Source of the DNA: Bacillota bacterium
GTDB lineage: Bacteria > Bacillota > Bacilli > Paenibacillales > Paenibacillaceae
Direction: 5' to 3'
Assembly: GCA_023386495.1 (NCBI GenBank)
Contig: JAEWJS010000117.1
Span: 1 to 50,311, forward strand
Length of the DNA: 50,311 nt
In this document: positions 7,679 through 15,828 of the stretch, in pieces
Numbering within the stretch: position 1 is the first letter of the stretch
Layout of the letters: each line of letters opens with the position of its first letter
Made by a program: the position numbers and the translations under genes
Notes under the pieces: model-generated
Seen by the model: the letters and a program-made list of their open reading frames with translations, nothing else
What the model was told of the DNA's origin: nothing
Database searches by the model: none

Positions 7679-9184
7679 GCGCGACGCGTTGTATTCGGTG
7701 ATGATGGTTTGTCCGCCTAGGTCCAGCCACCGCTCCACGACCTGCCGGAATCCCTGCTCGTCGATCATGCCGAGTATATAATGGTACGTGGCATCTTGAA
7801 TCGATTCATATAAGCGGGCACCCCGTTCATTGTTCGTCGGTGAATCGAGGGCCAGCGTCGGATTATCGACTAACATCGTTTCGTTATCGCGTGTCAGCAG
7901 CTCGGCCTTATCCTTTGCCTCAAGGTTATAATCAGACAGCAGATAATCTTCGATCGTGCCGGGCCCGCCTACCTCGAGCGCGTGGTACGGCACGACATCC
8001 TTTTGCATTCGCGCGATATCATCGCTAGGTACCGCTCTTCCATCCTGAAGGGTATGATGCTCGCCTTCGATTCCCCAACGCAGCAGATTCGCGATCTTCG
8101 GCTCCATCAACCGATCGAAGAAGGTCAGCATGTCGGCCAATTCCTCCTCGCTAGTCACGGATGACTTCGGGAACAAGACCAGCGAGCCGTAACCGGTCGT
8201 GGCCCATACGCGGTCGCCTAACGGGCCGGCTACGCGATTGTGAACATCGAACACGGCGCTCGGATCAACTTCTCTGGCCTTCAGTTGCAGGCTGTTGACG
8301 TCCCCCATCGCGCCGACGTAGACGCCAGCTTGGCCTGTAATAAACAACGCTTGCTGGTCTGTCTTCGCCGTGACCGGAAAATCGCGGTTCATCAATCCTT
8401 CTGCATGCAGTCTGCGAAAAAAGTCCATCGCGTCCACATATTCCGGGAACATGAACTCCGGCATCAGCCGGCCGTCCTGCTCCCCCCAACCGTTCGGCAC
8501 GCCGAAATAGGTTGCGATTGTCTTGAATGCGCCGAATACAAGGTCGCTGCGATCGGCAAGTCCGAAAGTGTCCATGACCCCGTTGCCATCCGGGTCATCC
8601 TGCGTGAAGGCCCGCAGCATCTCGTACAACTCGTCAAGCGTTCGCGGAGGCGCAAGTCCCAGCCGGTCCGCCCAATCCTTGCGATAAATGATACCCTGAC
8701 GCGATAACGGCCGTTCCTGGTAAATCCCGTAGATCCGGCCGTCTACGGAGGAATTCTGAAGAATGTCGGGATTCAGTCGACTAAGATTCGGATAATCAGC
8801 CAGCAGCGGGCCGATCTCCCAGAACATGCCGCTGCGAATCGGATCCCTTACCAGATTCAGCATTTCGCCGTTCTTGAGGAATACGGCTTCTTGCAGCGTA
8901 TCCGTCGCCATCGCGGCATTGAACTTCTCTTCGTAGCTGCCGTCCGGCGTCCAATGAATATCCAGCATGAATCCGGTCTGCTCCTCCAAGAGGTGTTCGA
9001 TCGTTCGCGACGGCACTTCGGAGGTATGCAGGTTCGCCATAATCGTAATCGTCGCGCGTTCAGGATCTTGTGCTTGCGAAGTCGCAGCCTGGCTTCTGAT
9101 CGGGTCGAGTGGGCTGCACGCGGCTATGGCTAGAATGAGAACCCATGCTGACAGCGCATACATTTTTCGCGAATTGTTGCTCAT
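7673..9184 (-). CDS. Second extracellular solute-binding lipoprotein, paralogue of 5702-7276
   Basis: A 503-residue lipoprotein from the ATG at 9184; a GTG at 9202 is in frame, but the GGGGGGA ribosome site fits the ATG. The lipobox is LAIAAC with Cys23. It aligns with 5702-7276 from end to end, including DPDGNGVMDTFGL. No permease gene directly follows; the operon behind it starts with the paralogue. It is transcribed divergently from the membrane-anchored AraC regulator at 9303, so it may supply ligand to that sensor or be an alternative binding protein for the same permeases (inference). The last residues and stop lie in repeat copy B. Confidence 0.9.
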   Translation of the reverse strand: MSNNSRKMYALSAWVLILAIAACSPLDPIRSQAATSQAQDPERATITIMANLHTSEVPSRTIEHLLEEQTGFMLDIHWTPDGSYEEKFNAAMATDTLQEAVFLKNGEMLNLVRDPIRSGMFWEIGPLLADYPNLSRLNPDILQNSSVDGRIYGIYQERPLSRQGIIYRKDWADRLGLAPPRTLDELYEMLRAFTQDDPDGNGVMDTFGLADRSDLVFGAFKTIATYFGVPNGWGEQDGRLMPEFMFPEYVDAMDFFRRLHAEGLMNRDFPVTAKTDQQALFITGQAGVYVGAMGDVNSLQLKAREVDPSAVFDVHNRVAGPLGDRVWATTGYGSLVLFPKSSVTSEEELADMLTFFDRLMEPKIANLLRWGIEGEHHTLQDGRAVPSDDIARMQKDVVPYHALEVGGPGTIEDYLLSDYNLEAKDKAELLTRDNETMLVDNPTLALDSPTNNERGARLYESIQDATYHYILGMIDEQGFRQVVERWLDLGGQTIITEYNASRL

Positions 9185-9201
9185 CTGCTCGTCCCCCCGC
9201 A

Positions 9202-9220
9202 CGATTATGCTGTATAATCG
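9202..9220. promoter_or_regulatory. Inverted repeat in the divergent promoter region
   Basis: CGATTAT and ATAATCG flank GCTGT as a perfect 7-5-7 inverted repeat, followed by a third CGATTAT at 9219-9225. It lies about 20 bases before the 9184 start codon, in the gap shared with the AraC-type gene. It overlaps AT-rich -10-like sequence, so it could be an operator; no binding factor is assigned. Confidence 0.4.
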
Positions 9221-9302
9221 ATTATGTCACATTCCGCTAACATTGGAAATGGAAGCGATTGACTGCTTCGAACAACCGTCAGAAGGGTGCTGAAATGACA
9301 AG

Positions 9303-11618
9303 TTGAGACGATCCAGCCTGTACTCCAACATGATCCTATTCGGATTCGCGATAAGCATCGTACCCATCCTGACGCTCGGGTTCTTCTCCTACATGAAATC
9401 ATCCAATATGATACAGACCCATGTCAATCAGAGCAATATTCAGATTATGAATCAATTGAACGGCAATGTGGAACAGGTGCTCCGCACGATCGAGTATACG
9501 CTCAACTACATCGTGAACACCAAGCAAGTGCAGGATGCGCTCTTTCGCCCGTTGACTTATACGGATTTTCAATTGTATAACCAGCTCAAGGAAGAGCTGA
9601 ATCTCTTGCAATCACCTGAGACCGGGGTAACGGACGTCATTCTCGCGAATGCCTCTTCGAATTGGGTCATCAACAATCGCGGTCTCTATACATTCGACGA
9701 ATATGCCAACGATACCTTGAAGAGTCTGCTGGAGCTGCCCGGTGGGACCAACTGGGTCACGCTCGACATCGATGCGCTCGGCACGAGCGACACGGTAAGC
9801 TTCGGCTGTCCGACCGCTGTCACGCTCGTGAAGAAGATGCCGCTCCATACGACGCTTAACAAGCGTGGGATCGCGCTGGCCACGATTCCAAGCTGCAGCC
9901 TGGCGGCCATGCTGGACAGCAAGAATACATCGGGCGAGGTGCTCGTGCTGGATGAATCCCAGCGCATCGTGATCCATCCGGATGCCGCGATGCTCGGCAG
10001 GACGCTGACGGACGCGAAGGCTATTCAGCAGTCCGAACTGACATTGATGGCCGGCGCATCGGGACAGTTCCAGACCACGATCGACGGTCAACCCATCTCG
10101 GTCACTTACGTGCGGTCCGGCTTCAACGGATGGACCTATGCCTCCTTCACCGAAATGTCCGAGTTCACGAAGGAAGCGCGCTCGATCGGCTGGTTCACGC
10201 TCTATGTCTGCTTGGCGATCATGGTGCTGTGCGTGCTGCTGGTCTGGATCGGCAGCCGCAAGGTCTACTCGCCGATCCATACGATCCTGCAGCGCATTGC
10301 CGACCGGCTCCCGGCATCTGAAGCCGTCAAGAAGAACGAGCTGCAAGTCATCGACGAGCATATCCAAGACTTGTTCGCTTCGAACAAGACGCTTCGCCAC
10401 GAGCTGCATTTCAGCAGCCAGCAGGTTCGGACTTTCTTCCTGCATAAGCTGTTCCAGGGTCAGATTCATCCGGTGAAGCTTGCGGAGCGGAGCCGAATGT
10501 TCGGCTATGATGAATTGACGGCTGAGTGGAACCATATGGCCGTCTTAACGCTGCAGATCGACATACTCGAGGAGACGCGCTACGAGCAGCAGGATCTTGA
10601 TCTTCTCTTGTTCGCCGCAGGCAACATCATCGAAGATCTCGTGCCCGATACGCACCGACTGCCGACCGTTATCGTCGATCAGACGCAGGTTACGCTGATC
10701 GGCGGCAAGGACATGTCCGCTGCCGAGTTCAACGATTATGTCTATCAGTTGACCGAATCCGTGCAGCGCAATATGCGCAGCTATCTCGATCTCGATGTCA
10801 GCATCGGCATCAGCTTGCCGTTCGCAAGCTTGAAGCGTGCATCGCGTGCCTATCGAGAAGGCCTCGAGGCGCTGAAGCATCGCTTGAAGCTCGGCAAGGG
10901 CGTCATCGTCTCCTATGCCAGCTTGAACGCGGGCAAGCATACGCAAGTCTACCATTATCCGACGCAGACCGAGAACCAGCTGATCGACGCGATCAAGCTG
11001 GCTGACGAAGAGCTTGCGGCGCAGCATCTCAAGCAGTGGCTCGAAGAGGTATTCCTGAAGGATCGGACGCCGCAAGATTATCAGATCTCCCTCGTCCGCC
11101 TGCTGAACGTGCTGATGATCGTCATGCGCGAGGCCGGCATAAGGCTTGAGCAGGTCCACGCGAGAGAAGGCTCGCTGTTCGAGGAATTGCTGCAGCTGTA
11201 CGTCCATTCGGAGATTGAACACTGGTACTACAGCCGCGTGATCCTGCCGATGATTCGCGTCTTCCAGGATCGGCAGGCTTCGCAATACCATAATATATCC
11301 GAACAGATCATCGACATCATTCGCCAGGAATACGATCGCGACATCACCCTGGAAGAATGTGCAGACAGGCTGCACTATAACGTCTTCTACCTAAGCAGCG
11401 TGTTCAAGCGCGAGACGGAGATGACCTTCAGCGAGTATCTCGCGCAATTCCGGCTTAACATGGGCAAACGCTGGCTTGTCGAGACGAACATGCCGATCAA
11501 GGAGATCGCCGAGAAGCTGAACTATACGAATCCGCAGAACTTTATCCGTTCCTTCCGCAAGCAAGAGGACATGACGCCTGGTCAATATCGAGCGAAATAC
11601 GGGAAAATTGAGACCTAG
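9303..11618 (+). CDS. Membrane-anchored AraC-family transcriptional regulator with extracytoplasmic sensor domain
   Basis: A 771-residue protein. Residues about 10-30 form a membrane helix, about 31-295 a probably Cache-like extracellular sensor, and about 295-317 a second helix (VCLAIMVLCVLLVWIG). A cytoplasmic linker follows, and the last ~100 residues form a double helix-turn-helix (ITLEECADRLHYNVFYLSSV; MPIKEIAEKLNYTNPQNFIR). This family couples an outside sugar signal directly to DNA binding. The start is uncertain: the TTG at 9303 has its nearest SD (AGAAGGG) about 15 bases away, and that SD fits better the tiny frame ATG ACA AGT TGA at 9295, whose stop overlaps the TTG. It probably controls the flanking pectin genes. 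Confidence 0.9.
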   Translation: MRRSSLYSNMILFGFAISIVPILTLGFFSYMKSSNMIQTHVNQSNIQIMNQLNGNVEQVLRTIEYTLNYIVNTKQVQDALFRPLTYTDFQLYNQLKEELNLLQSPETGVTDVILANASSNWVINNRGLYTFDEYANDTLKSLLELPGGTNWVTLDIDALGTSDTVSFGCPTAVTLVKKMPLHTTLNKRGIALATIPSCSLAAMLDSKNTSGEVLVLDESQRIVIHPDAAMLGRTLTDAKAIQQSELTLMAGASGQFQTTIDGQPISVTYVRSGFNGWTYASFTEMSEFTKEARSIGWFTLYVCLAIMVLCVLLVWIGSRKVYSPIHTILQRIADRLPASEAVKKNELQVIDEHIQDLFASNKTLRHELHFSSQQVRTFFLHKLFQGQIHPVKLAERSRMFGYDELTAEWNHMAVLTLQIDILEETRYEQQDLDLLLFAAGNIIEDLVPDTHRLPTVIVDQTQVTLIGGKDMSAAEFNDYVYQLTESVQRNMRSYLDLDVSIGISLPFASLKRASRAYREGLEALKHRLKLGKGVIVSYASLNAGKHTQVYHYPTQTENQLIDAIKLADEELAAQHLKQWLEEVFLKDRTPQDYQISLVRLLNVLMIVMREAGIRLEQVHAREGSLFEELLQLYVHSEIEHWYYSRVILPMIRVFQDRQASQYHNISEQIIDIIRQEYDRDITLEECADRLHYNVFYLSSVFKRETEMTFSEYLAQFRLNMGKRWLVETNMPIKEIAEKLNYTNPQNFIRSFRKQEDMTPGQYRAKYGKIET

Positions 11619-11622
11619 CAGC

Positions 11623-11663
11623 GAGGCAGTTCCGAAGTCAACCGACTTCGGGACTGCCTCTTT
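11623..11663 (+). terminator. Rho-independent terminator of the AraC-type gene
   Basis: GAGGCAGT-CCGAAGTC pairs with GACTTCGG-ACTGCCTC with one internal mismatch around an AACC loop, followed by TTTAGT. It starts 5 bases after the stop codon of the 9303-11618 gene. Confidence 0.85.
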
Positions 11664-11674
11664 AGTCATTGATT

Positions 11675-11710
11675 GATTGCCCAAAGTGCAATATTGCACA
11701 TTGGGCAATC
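11675..11710. promoter_or_regulatory. Palindromic TetR operator
   Basis: A 36-bp palindrome broken at one symmetric position: GATTGCCCAA-GTGCAATATTGCAC-TTGGGCAATC. It lies about 60 bases upstream of the TetR start codon and contains the candidate -35 TTGCAC (11694-11699). Binding by the TetR product would block the promoter, so autorepression and control of the MMPL gene are the natural reading. Confidence 0.8.
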
Positions 11711-11723
11711 ACCGTGTTATAGT
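11694..11723 (+). promoter_or_regulatory. Candidate sigma-A promoter of the tetR-mmpL operon
   Basis: -35 TTGCAC (11694-11699), 18-base spacer, -10 TATAGT (11718-11723). The -35 element is inside the palindromic operator. Transcription would start near 11730, about 40 bases before the TetR ATG. Confidence 0.6.
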
Positions 11724-11771
11724 AGACCCTGTTGCAGTCATACTCATTCGGACGGTGGTGAATACATAGCG

Positions 11772-12386
11772 ATGAACAAACCAAGCTTACGAGAGATGAA
11801 GAAGGAAGCGACCGCCCATGCGCTGGCAGTCGCGGCATTCCAGCTTACGCTGGAGAAGGGCCTTGACGGGTTCGTAGTCGACGATATCGTGAAGCGTGCC
11901 GGCTATTCCAGACGAACGTTCGCCAATCATTTTTCCCGGAAGGAAGAAGCCGTCGTCATGGCCGCTCTGCCGTTCGAGAGCATGGAAGAAGCGATGTCTC
12001 TGCATGCCGAGATCCCTTCAGGCGCGACGCCGCTTGACATGCTTCACCAATGGATGAAGATGCAGTTCACGGCCGATCTGCTGCGTCGATTACGCGAGCT
12101 CCACCTGATGTCCGAACGGTATCCTACGCTCGAGCCCCACATCCTGAGCATGTACAGACGGTTATTGGCTGCAGCCCATGAATCGCTGCACGACTTATTC
12201 CAAGACAGATATCCGATCGGATACAGCCATCAGCTGATCGGCGCCGTATACGGGATGATATTGCCGATTGTCGACGGAAGCCTGCCCGTAAAGTTTCCAG
12301 GCGACCCGCCGGACGACGCAATCGAATCCCCGACGTTCGAGCAATACCTAGACACGGCTTTCGGCTACCTGCGACACGGATTCTAG
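11772..12386 (+). CDS. TetR-family transcriptional repressor
   Basis: A 204-residue regulator. The N-terminal helix-turn-helix is clear (LDGFVVDDIVKRAGYSRRTF, about residues 30-50), followed by ANHFSRKEEAV; the C-terminal ligand domain is not specific enough to name an inducer. The ATG at 11772 was chosen over an in-frame start 99 bases earlier because the earlier one would put coding sequence through the operator and promoter. The MMPL exporter gene starts 37 bases downstream on the same strand, so this is probably a drug- or lipid-responsive repressor of that exporter. Confidence 0.92.
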   Translation: MNKPSLREMKKEATAHALAVAAFQLTLEKGLDGFVVDDIVKRAGYSRRTFANHFSRKEEAVVMAALPFESMEEAMSLHAEIPSGATPLDMLHQWMKMQFTADLLRRLRELHLMSERYPTLEPHILSMYRRLLAAAHESLHDLFQDRYPIGYSHQLIGAVYGMILPIVDGSLPVKFPGDPPDDAIESPTFEQYLDTAFGYLRHGF

Positions 12387-12423
12387 CGTGATCCAACAGA
12401 GATAAAGGAGAGAACTCATTACG

Positions 12424-14775
12424 ATGTCTAAATTACTGTACCGAATTGGCAAAGCTGCTTACGACAGGCCATGGGCCTTCATCGCGAGCTGGATCTTGAT
12501 TCTTGGTGTCGTCATTGCCATGCTGGGCATCAACGGCATGAGCGTAAGCTCCGAGATGAAGATCGAAGGCACGGAATCGCAGAAGGTGCTCGACAAGCTG
12601 GCGCAGGAGTTGCCTGAAGCGTCCGGCGGGCAATCGAGCGTCGTCTTCACGGCACCCGCCGGCGAACGGATCGACACGCCGGATCGCATAGCGGCACTCA
12701 CCGAAGCCGTCAACAAGGTGTATTCCCTTGACTATGTCATCAATCCGATGGAGCTCGCGGCAGCCGCTGCGGCCGCAGCTGGAGCTGGCGGCGCTGAAGG
12801 CGCCATGCCGGATGCGGATGCGCTTGGCGCTGATGCCGCCGCAGCCGCTGCAGCGGCCGACGCCGTACCGGCCGAACTGCCGCCATACGGCCCGCTCATC
12901 GTGAACGGCATGCCGGTTCCCGGCGTGCTGGTCGCTTCCGACGGCAGCATCGCCCTCTTCCAATTCCAATTCACCGTGCAGCAGACCTCGCTTCCTGAGG
13001 GAGTCGCGGATTCCGTCGTTGAGGCTGTCACGGCAATCGAGGAAGGCACCGGCATTACGGCGCTCCCTAGCGACACGCTGAAGAGCGTCGATATCCCGAT
13101 CGGCGCGAACGAAATCTACGGATTGGTTATCGCCGCAATTGTCCTGATTATGACGCTCGGGTCGCTTGTTGCAGCCGGCCTGCCGATCGTCATCGCGCTG
13201 TTCGGCGTCGGGATCGGCGTCGGCGGCGCCTTCGCCCTGTCCAGCTTCGTCACGATGACATCGGTGACGCCTGTACTGGCCCTTATGGTCGGGTTAGCGG
13301 TCGGGATCGACTACGCCCTCTTCATCGTGAATCGCCAGCGGCGGCTCATCTTCGATCAGGGCCTGACAGCCCGCGAAGCGGCGGCCCGCGCAGTCGGCAC
13401 GGCCGGCAGTGCGGTCTTCTTCGCCGGACTGACCGTCATCATCGCCCTGTGCGGTCTGCTCGTGATCGGCATCAGCTTCCTTAGCATGATGGCGCTTGTC
13501 GCTGCTGTGACCGTGTTCCTGAACGTACTCGTTGCGCTCACGATGCTGCCCGCGCTGCTCGGACTGGTCGGGGAGCGAATCTGCTCCCGCGCTTCGCGCG
13601 AGAAGAACAGCACCAAGGGCGCTGCTCAGCAGCACGGCATTGCGGACCGTTGGGTAAAAGGTGTCGTGCGCTTCCGCTGGCTCGTCATTGTCGGCGTCAT
13701 CGTCATCCTCGGCGCGGCCGCGATACCGGTTGCCGACATGCAAATGGGCATGCCATCCGGCGCAACCGCGAACCAGGATACGTCCGCTCGGCAGAGCTAT
13801 GACGCCATCTCCGACGGCTTCGGGGAAGGGTTCAACGGTCCGCTGCTTATCGTCGCGGAGCCGAAGGATCCATCCGCAGCGATCACGCCGGAGCAGCTCG
13901 GAGGCCTCGTGCAAGCAATCGGGCAAGTGAAAGATGTCTCTGTCGTACAGCCTCTAGGCGTGAATGCTGACGGCTCGATCGCCATCCTCAGTCTCATTCC
14001 GGATACGGGACCGACTGACGCAGCAACGCAGCAACTCGTGAAGGAGCTTCGCGCGGCAGATTCCGCGATTGCGGCGACCTTCGGCGTGACACTCGGGGTC
14101 ACGGGATTCACCGCGATCAATATCGACATGTCTGCCAAGCTGGCAGAGGTGTTCCCGATCTACATCGGGATTATCGTGATACTCTCGCTGATCATTCTGC
14201 TGTTGGTATTCCGATCGATCCTCGTTCCGATCAAGGCAACGGTCGGCTTCCTGCTTAGCGTGCTGGCAACGTTCGGACTCTCCACCGCTGTCTTCCAATG
14301 GGGCTGGCTGAGCGAACTGTTCGGCTTCGATACGGGCGGTCCGATCATGAGCTTCATGCCGATTATGGTTACCGGCATTCTGTACGGGCTGGCCATGGAT
14401 TACCAAGTCTTCTTGGTCTCCTCCATGCGCGAGTCTTACGTCCATGGACACCGCGGTACAGAGAGCGTCATCCACGGCTATGATCAAGCCAGCCGCGTCG
14501 TCGTTGCGGCCGCGATCATCATGGTCTCCGTATTCGCAGGGTTTATTTTCACGCACGACATTATGATCAAGCAGATCGGTTTTGCGCTTGCGCTCGGCAT
14601 TCTCGTGGATGCCTTCGTGATCCGCATGGCGTTGGTTCCGGCGGTAATGGCCCTCTTCGGCGACCGTGCTTGGGGACTGCCGCAATGGCTGGACCGGCTG
14701 CTGCCGAACCTGGATGTCGAAGGCGATAAGCTCATTGCGGAGCTGAATGCCCAAGACACCAAGCGATCTTCCTAA
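12424..14775 (+). CDS. MMPL-family (RND superfamily) membrane transporter
   Basis: A 783-residue exporter with two MMPL halves. There is one helix near residues 15-37 and a first extracytoplasmic loop to about 230, then a helix bundle to about 385. Another helix at about 415-435, a second loop, and a final bundle to about 750 complete it. GLAVGIDYALFIVNR and GLAMDYQVFLVSSM carry the conserved Asp residues used for proton coupling in this family. SD AAAGGAGAG precedes the ATG. Residues about 108-150 of the first loop form an Ala/Gly/Asp-rich low-complexity insert. Cotranscribed with tetR; substrate unknown. Confidence 0.93.
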   Translation: MSKLLYRIGKAAYDRPWAFIASWILILGVVIAMLGINGMSVSSEMKIEGTESQKVLDKLAQELPEASGGQSSVVFTAPAGERIDTPDRIAALTEAVNKVYSLDYVINPMELAAAAAAAAGAGGAEGAMPDADALGADAAAAAAAADAVPAELPPYGPLIVNGMPVPGVLVASDGSIALFQFQFTVQQTSLPEGVADSVVEAVTAIEEGTGITALPSDTLKSVDIPIGANEIYGLVIAAIVLIMTLGSLVAAGLPIVIALFGVGIGVGGAFALSSFVTMTSVTPVLALMVGLAVGIDYALFIVNRQRRLIFDQGLTAREAAARAVGTAGSAVFFAGLTVIIALCGLLVIGISFLSMMALVAAVTVFLNVLVALTMLPALLGLVGERICSRASREKNSTKGAAQQHGIADRWVKGVVRFRWLVIVGVIVILGAAAIPVADMQMGMPSGATANQDTSARQSYDAISDGFGEGFNGPLLIVAEPKDPSAAITPEQLGGLVQAIGQVKDVSVVQPLGVNADGSIAILSLIPDTGPTDAATQQLVKELRAADSAIAATFGVTLGVTGFTAINIDMSAKLAEVFPIYIGIIVILSLIILLLVFRSILVPIKATVGFLLSVLATFGLSTAVFQWGWLSELFGFDTGGPIMSFMPIMVTGILYGLAMDYQVFLVSSMRESYVHGHRGTESVIHGYDQASRVVVAAAIIMVSVFAGFIFTHDIMIKQIGFALALGILVDAFVIRMALVPAVMALFGDRAWGLPQWLDRLLPNLDVEGDKLIAELNAQDTKRSS

Positions 14776-14792
14776 TAGGCTAACTACATGAG

Positions 14793-14841
14793 AAGCGCCG
14801 GTGCATGCCCTGTCACGAAGACGGGGAATGCGCCGGCGCTT
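14793..14841. terminator. Bidirectional terminator between mmpL and sasA
   Basis: AAGCGCCGG-GCAT pairs with ATGC-GCCGGCGCTT in a long imperfect stem, between the convergent MMPL gene (+) and alarmone synthetase gene (-). T-rich stretches are short on both sides. Confidence 0.65.
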
Positions 14842-14851
14842 GCTATGTCCG

Positions 14852-15595
14852 TTATACTTCAAGTTGCGTCAGCAAGGCGAGCAGCTTCTCCGGTACCGGA
14901 AGCTTCAACTGACCGCCAAGCTCATCGGCATACGGATCGAACTCGGCTGCAGGCTGTTCGGTCTTAATCTGATACACTTCCTGGTGGAGCTGTTCCATCT
15001 TCTCGTCCAGCTCGTCCGCGGCATCGGCCGCCTCCTTCAACTCATCGAGCAAACGCTGCGGGACGGTACCGTTGAACTTGTAGAAGATTTTGTGCTCGAG
15101 GCTCGCCCAAAAATCCATCGCAATCGTTCGAATCTGTACCTCCACATAGACTGACTCCTGCCGATCGGACATGAATACCGGCACCTTGACTAGCAGATGA
15201 AGACTTTTGTAGCCATTCGGCTTCGGATTCTGAATATAGTCCTTCACCGCCATGATCGCAAGATCGCTCTGACCTTGAAGCATGCTGCTAATGTGGTAGA
15301 TATCCGAGACGAACGAGCAGGTGATCCGAATGCCTGCAATGTCCTTGATGCTCTCGCGAATCTCATGCATGGAGCCCGCACCGCCTTTGCGGTACAGCTT
15401 CTTCATGATACTCTCCGGCGTCTTGAGGCGGGATTTCGTATGTTCGATCGGATTGTAATCGTGAAGGAGCTGAAATTCTTCCTGCAGGATGTCGATCTTG
15501 GTCTCGACCTCTTGGAGCGCAAACTTGTAGACCATCATGAATCGCGTAAGCTTGTTGCGAATTAGTCTGAGCTGTTCGATCGAGCTCGTGCCCAT
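14852..15595 (-). CDS. Small alarmone synthetase, SasA/YwaC/RelP type (GTP pyrophosphokinase)
   Basis: A 247-residue RelA/SpoT synthetase-only protein that makes (p)ppGpp from ATP and GTP/GDP. Motifs in order: HTKSRLKTPESI, DIAGIRITCSFVSDIYHI, NPKPNGYKSLHL, EVQIRTIAMDFWASLEHKI. The N-terminal part (YKFALQEVETKIDILQEEF) resembles B. subtilis YwaC more than YjbM as I remember those sequences. No hydrolase, TGS or ACT domains. SD AAGGAGG lies 10 bases before the ATG. It is divergent from adhE. In B. subtilis ywaC is induced by cell-envelope stress; no ECF promoter could be confidently read here. About 35 residues longer than YwaC, mostly at the C-terminus. Confidence 0.92.
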   Translation of the reverse strand: MGTSSIEQLRLIRNKLTRFMMVYKFALQEVETKIDILQEEFQLLHDYNPIEHTKSRLKTPESIMKKLYRKGGAGSMHEIRESIKDIAGIRITCSFVSDIYHISSMLQGQSDLAIMAVKDYIQNPKPNGYKSLHLLVKVPVFMSDRQESVYVEVQIRTIAMDFWASLEHKIFYKFNGTVPQRLLDELKEAADAADELDEKMEQLHQEVYQIKTEQPAAEFDPYADELGGQLKLPVPEKLLALLTQLEV

Positions 15596-15735
15596 TGTTG
15601 TCCAACCTCCTTGACCGTCCTCATCTATCCATTATTCCCGAGTGTTGGAGAATCCATCGATCACTCGCAGCAACGAGCGCGCATGAATCGAAGATCGTGA
15701 TTGCAGTCCAATCGTCATAAAAAAGACATTTTTGC

Positions 15736-15753
15736 TTGTGAAAAGATTCACAT
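15736..15753. promoter_or_regulatory. Rex-binding site (ROP) upstream of adhE
   Basis: TTGTGAAAAGATTCACAT matches the Rex consensus TTGTGAA-N4-TTCACAA except the last base. It lies about 76 bases upstream of the adhE ATG. Rex is the NADH-sensing repressor of fermentation genes in Gram-positive bacteria, and adhE is a classic target. A TATTAT at 15774-15779 is a possible -10. Confidence 0.8.
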
Positions 15754-15828
15754 AATCCTGATCCAAAATCTCCTATTATTACGCTACAGGTACCGGATTG
15801 GTACTCATCGAATAAGGAGGCTTACGAC

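Noticed and set aside
7527..7730. Small minus-strand frame through repeat copy B, with a similar frame through copy A
   Set aside because: The frame stays open in both copies (LERWR..FRCSCSLDYTPLLN), but it follows from the repeat's near-identity, lacks a ribosome site and differs in its upstream part; treated as part of the repeat.
9241..9265. Possible cre site (TGGAAGCGATTGAC) in the binding-protein/AraC gap
   Set aside because: The left half fits but the right half departs from the consensus at three positions; too weak to list.
9612..11375. Two long minus-strand frames opposite the AraC sensor
   Set aside because: Mirror-image frames of the sensor gene, lacking domains and ribosome sites.
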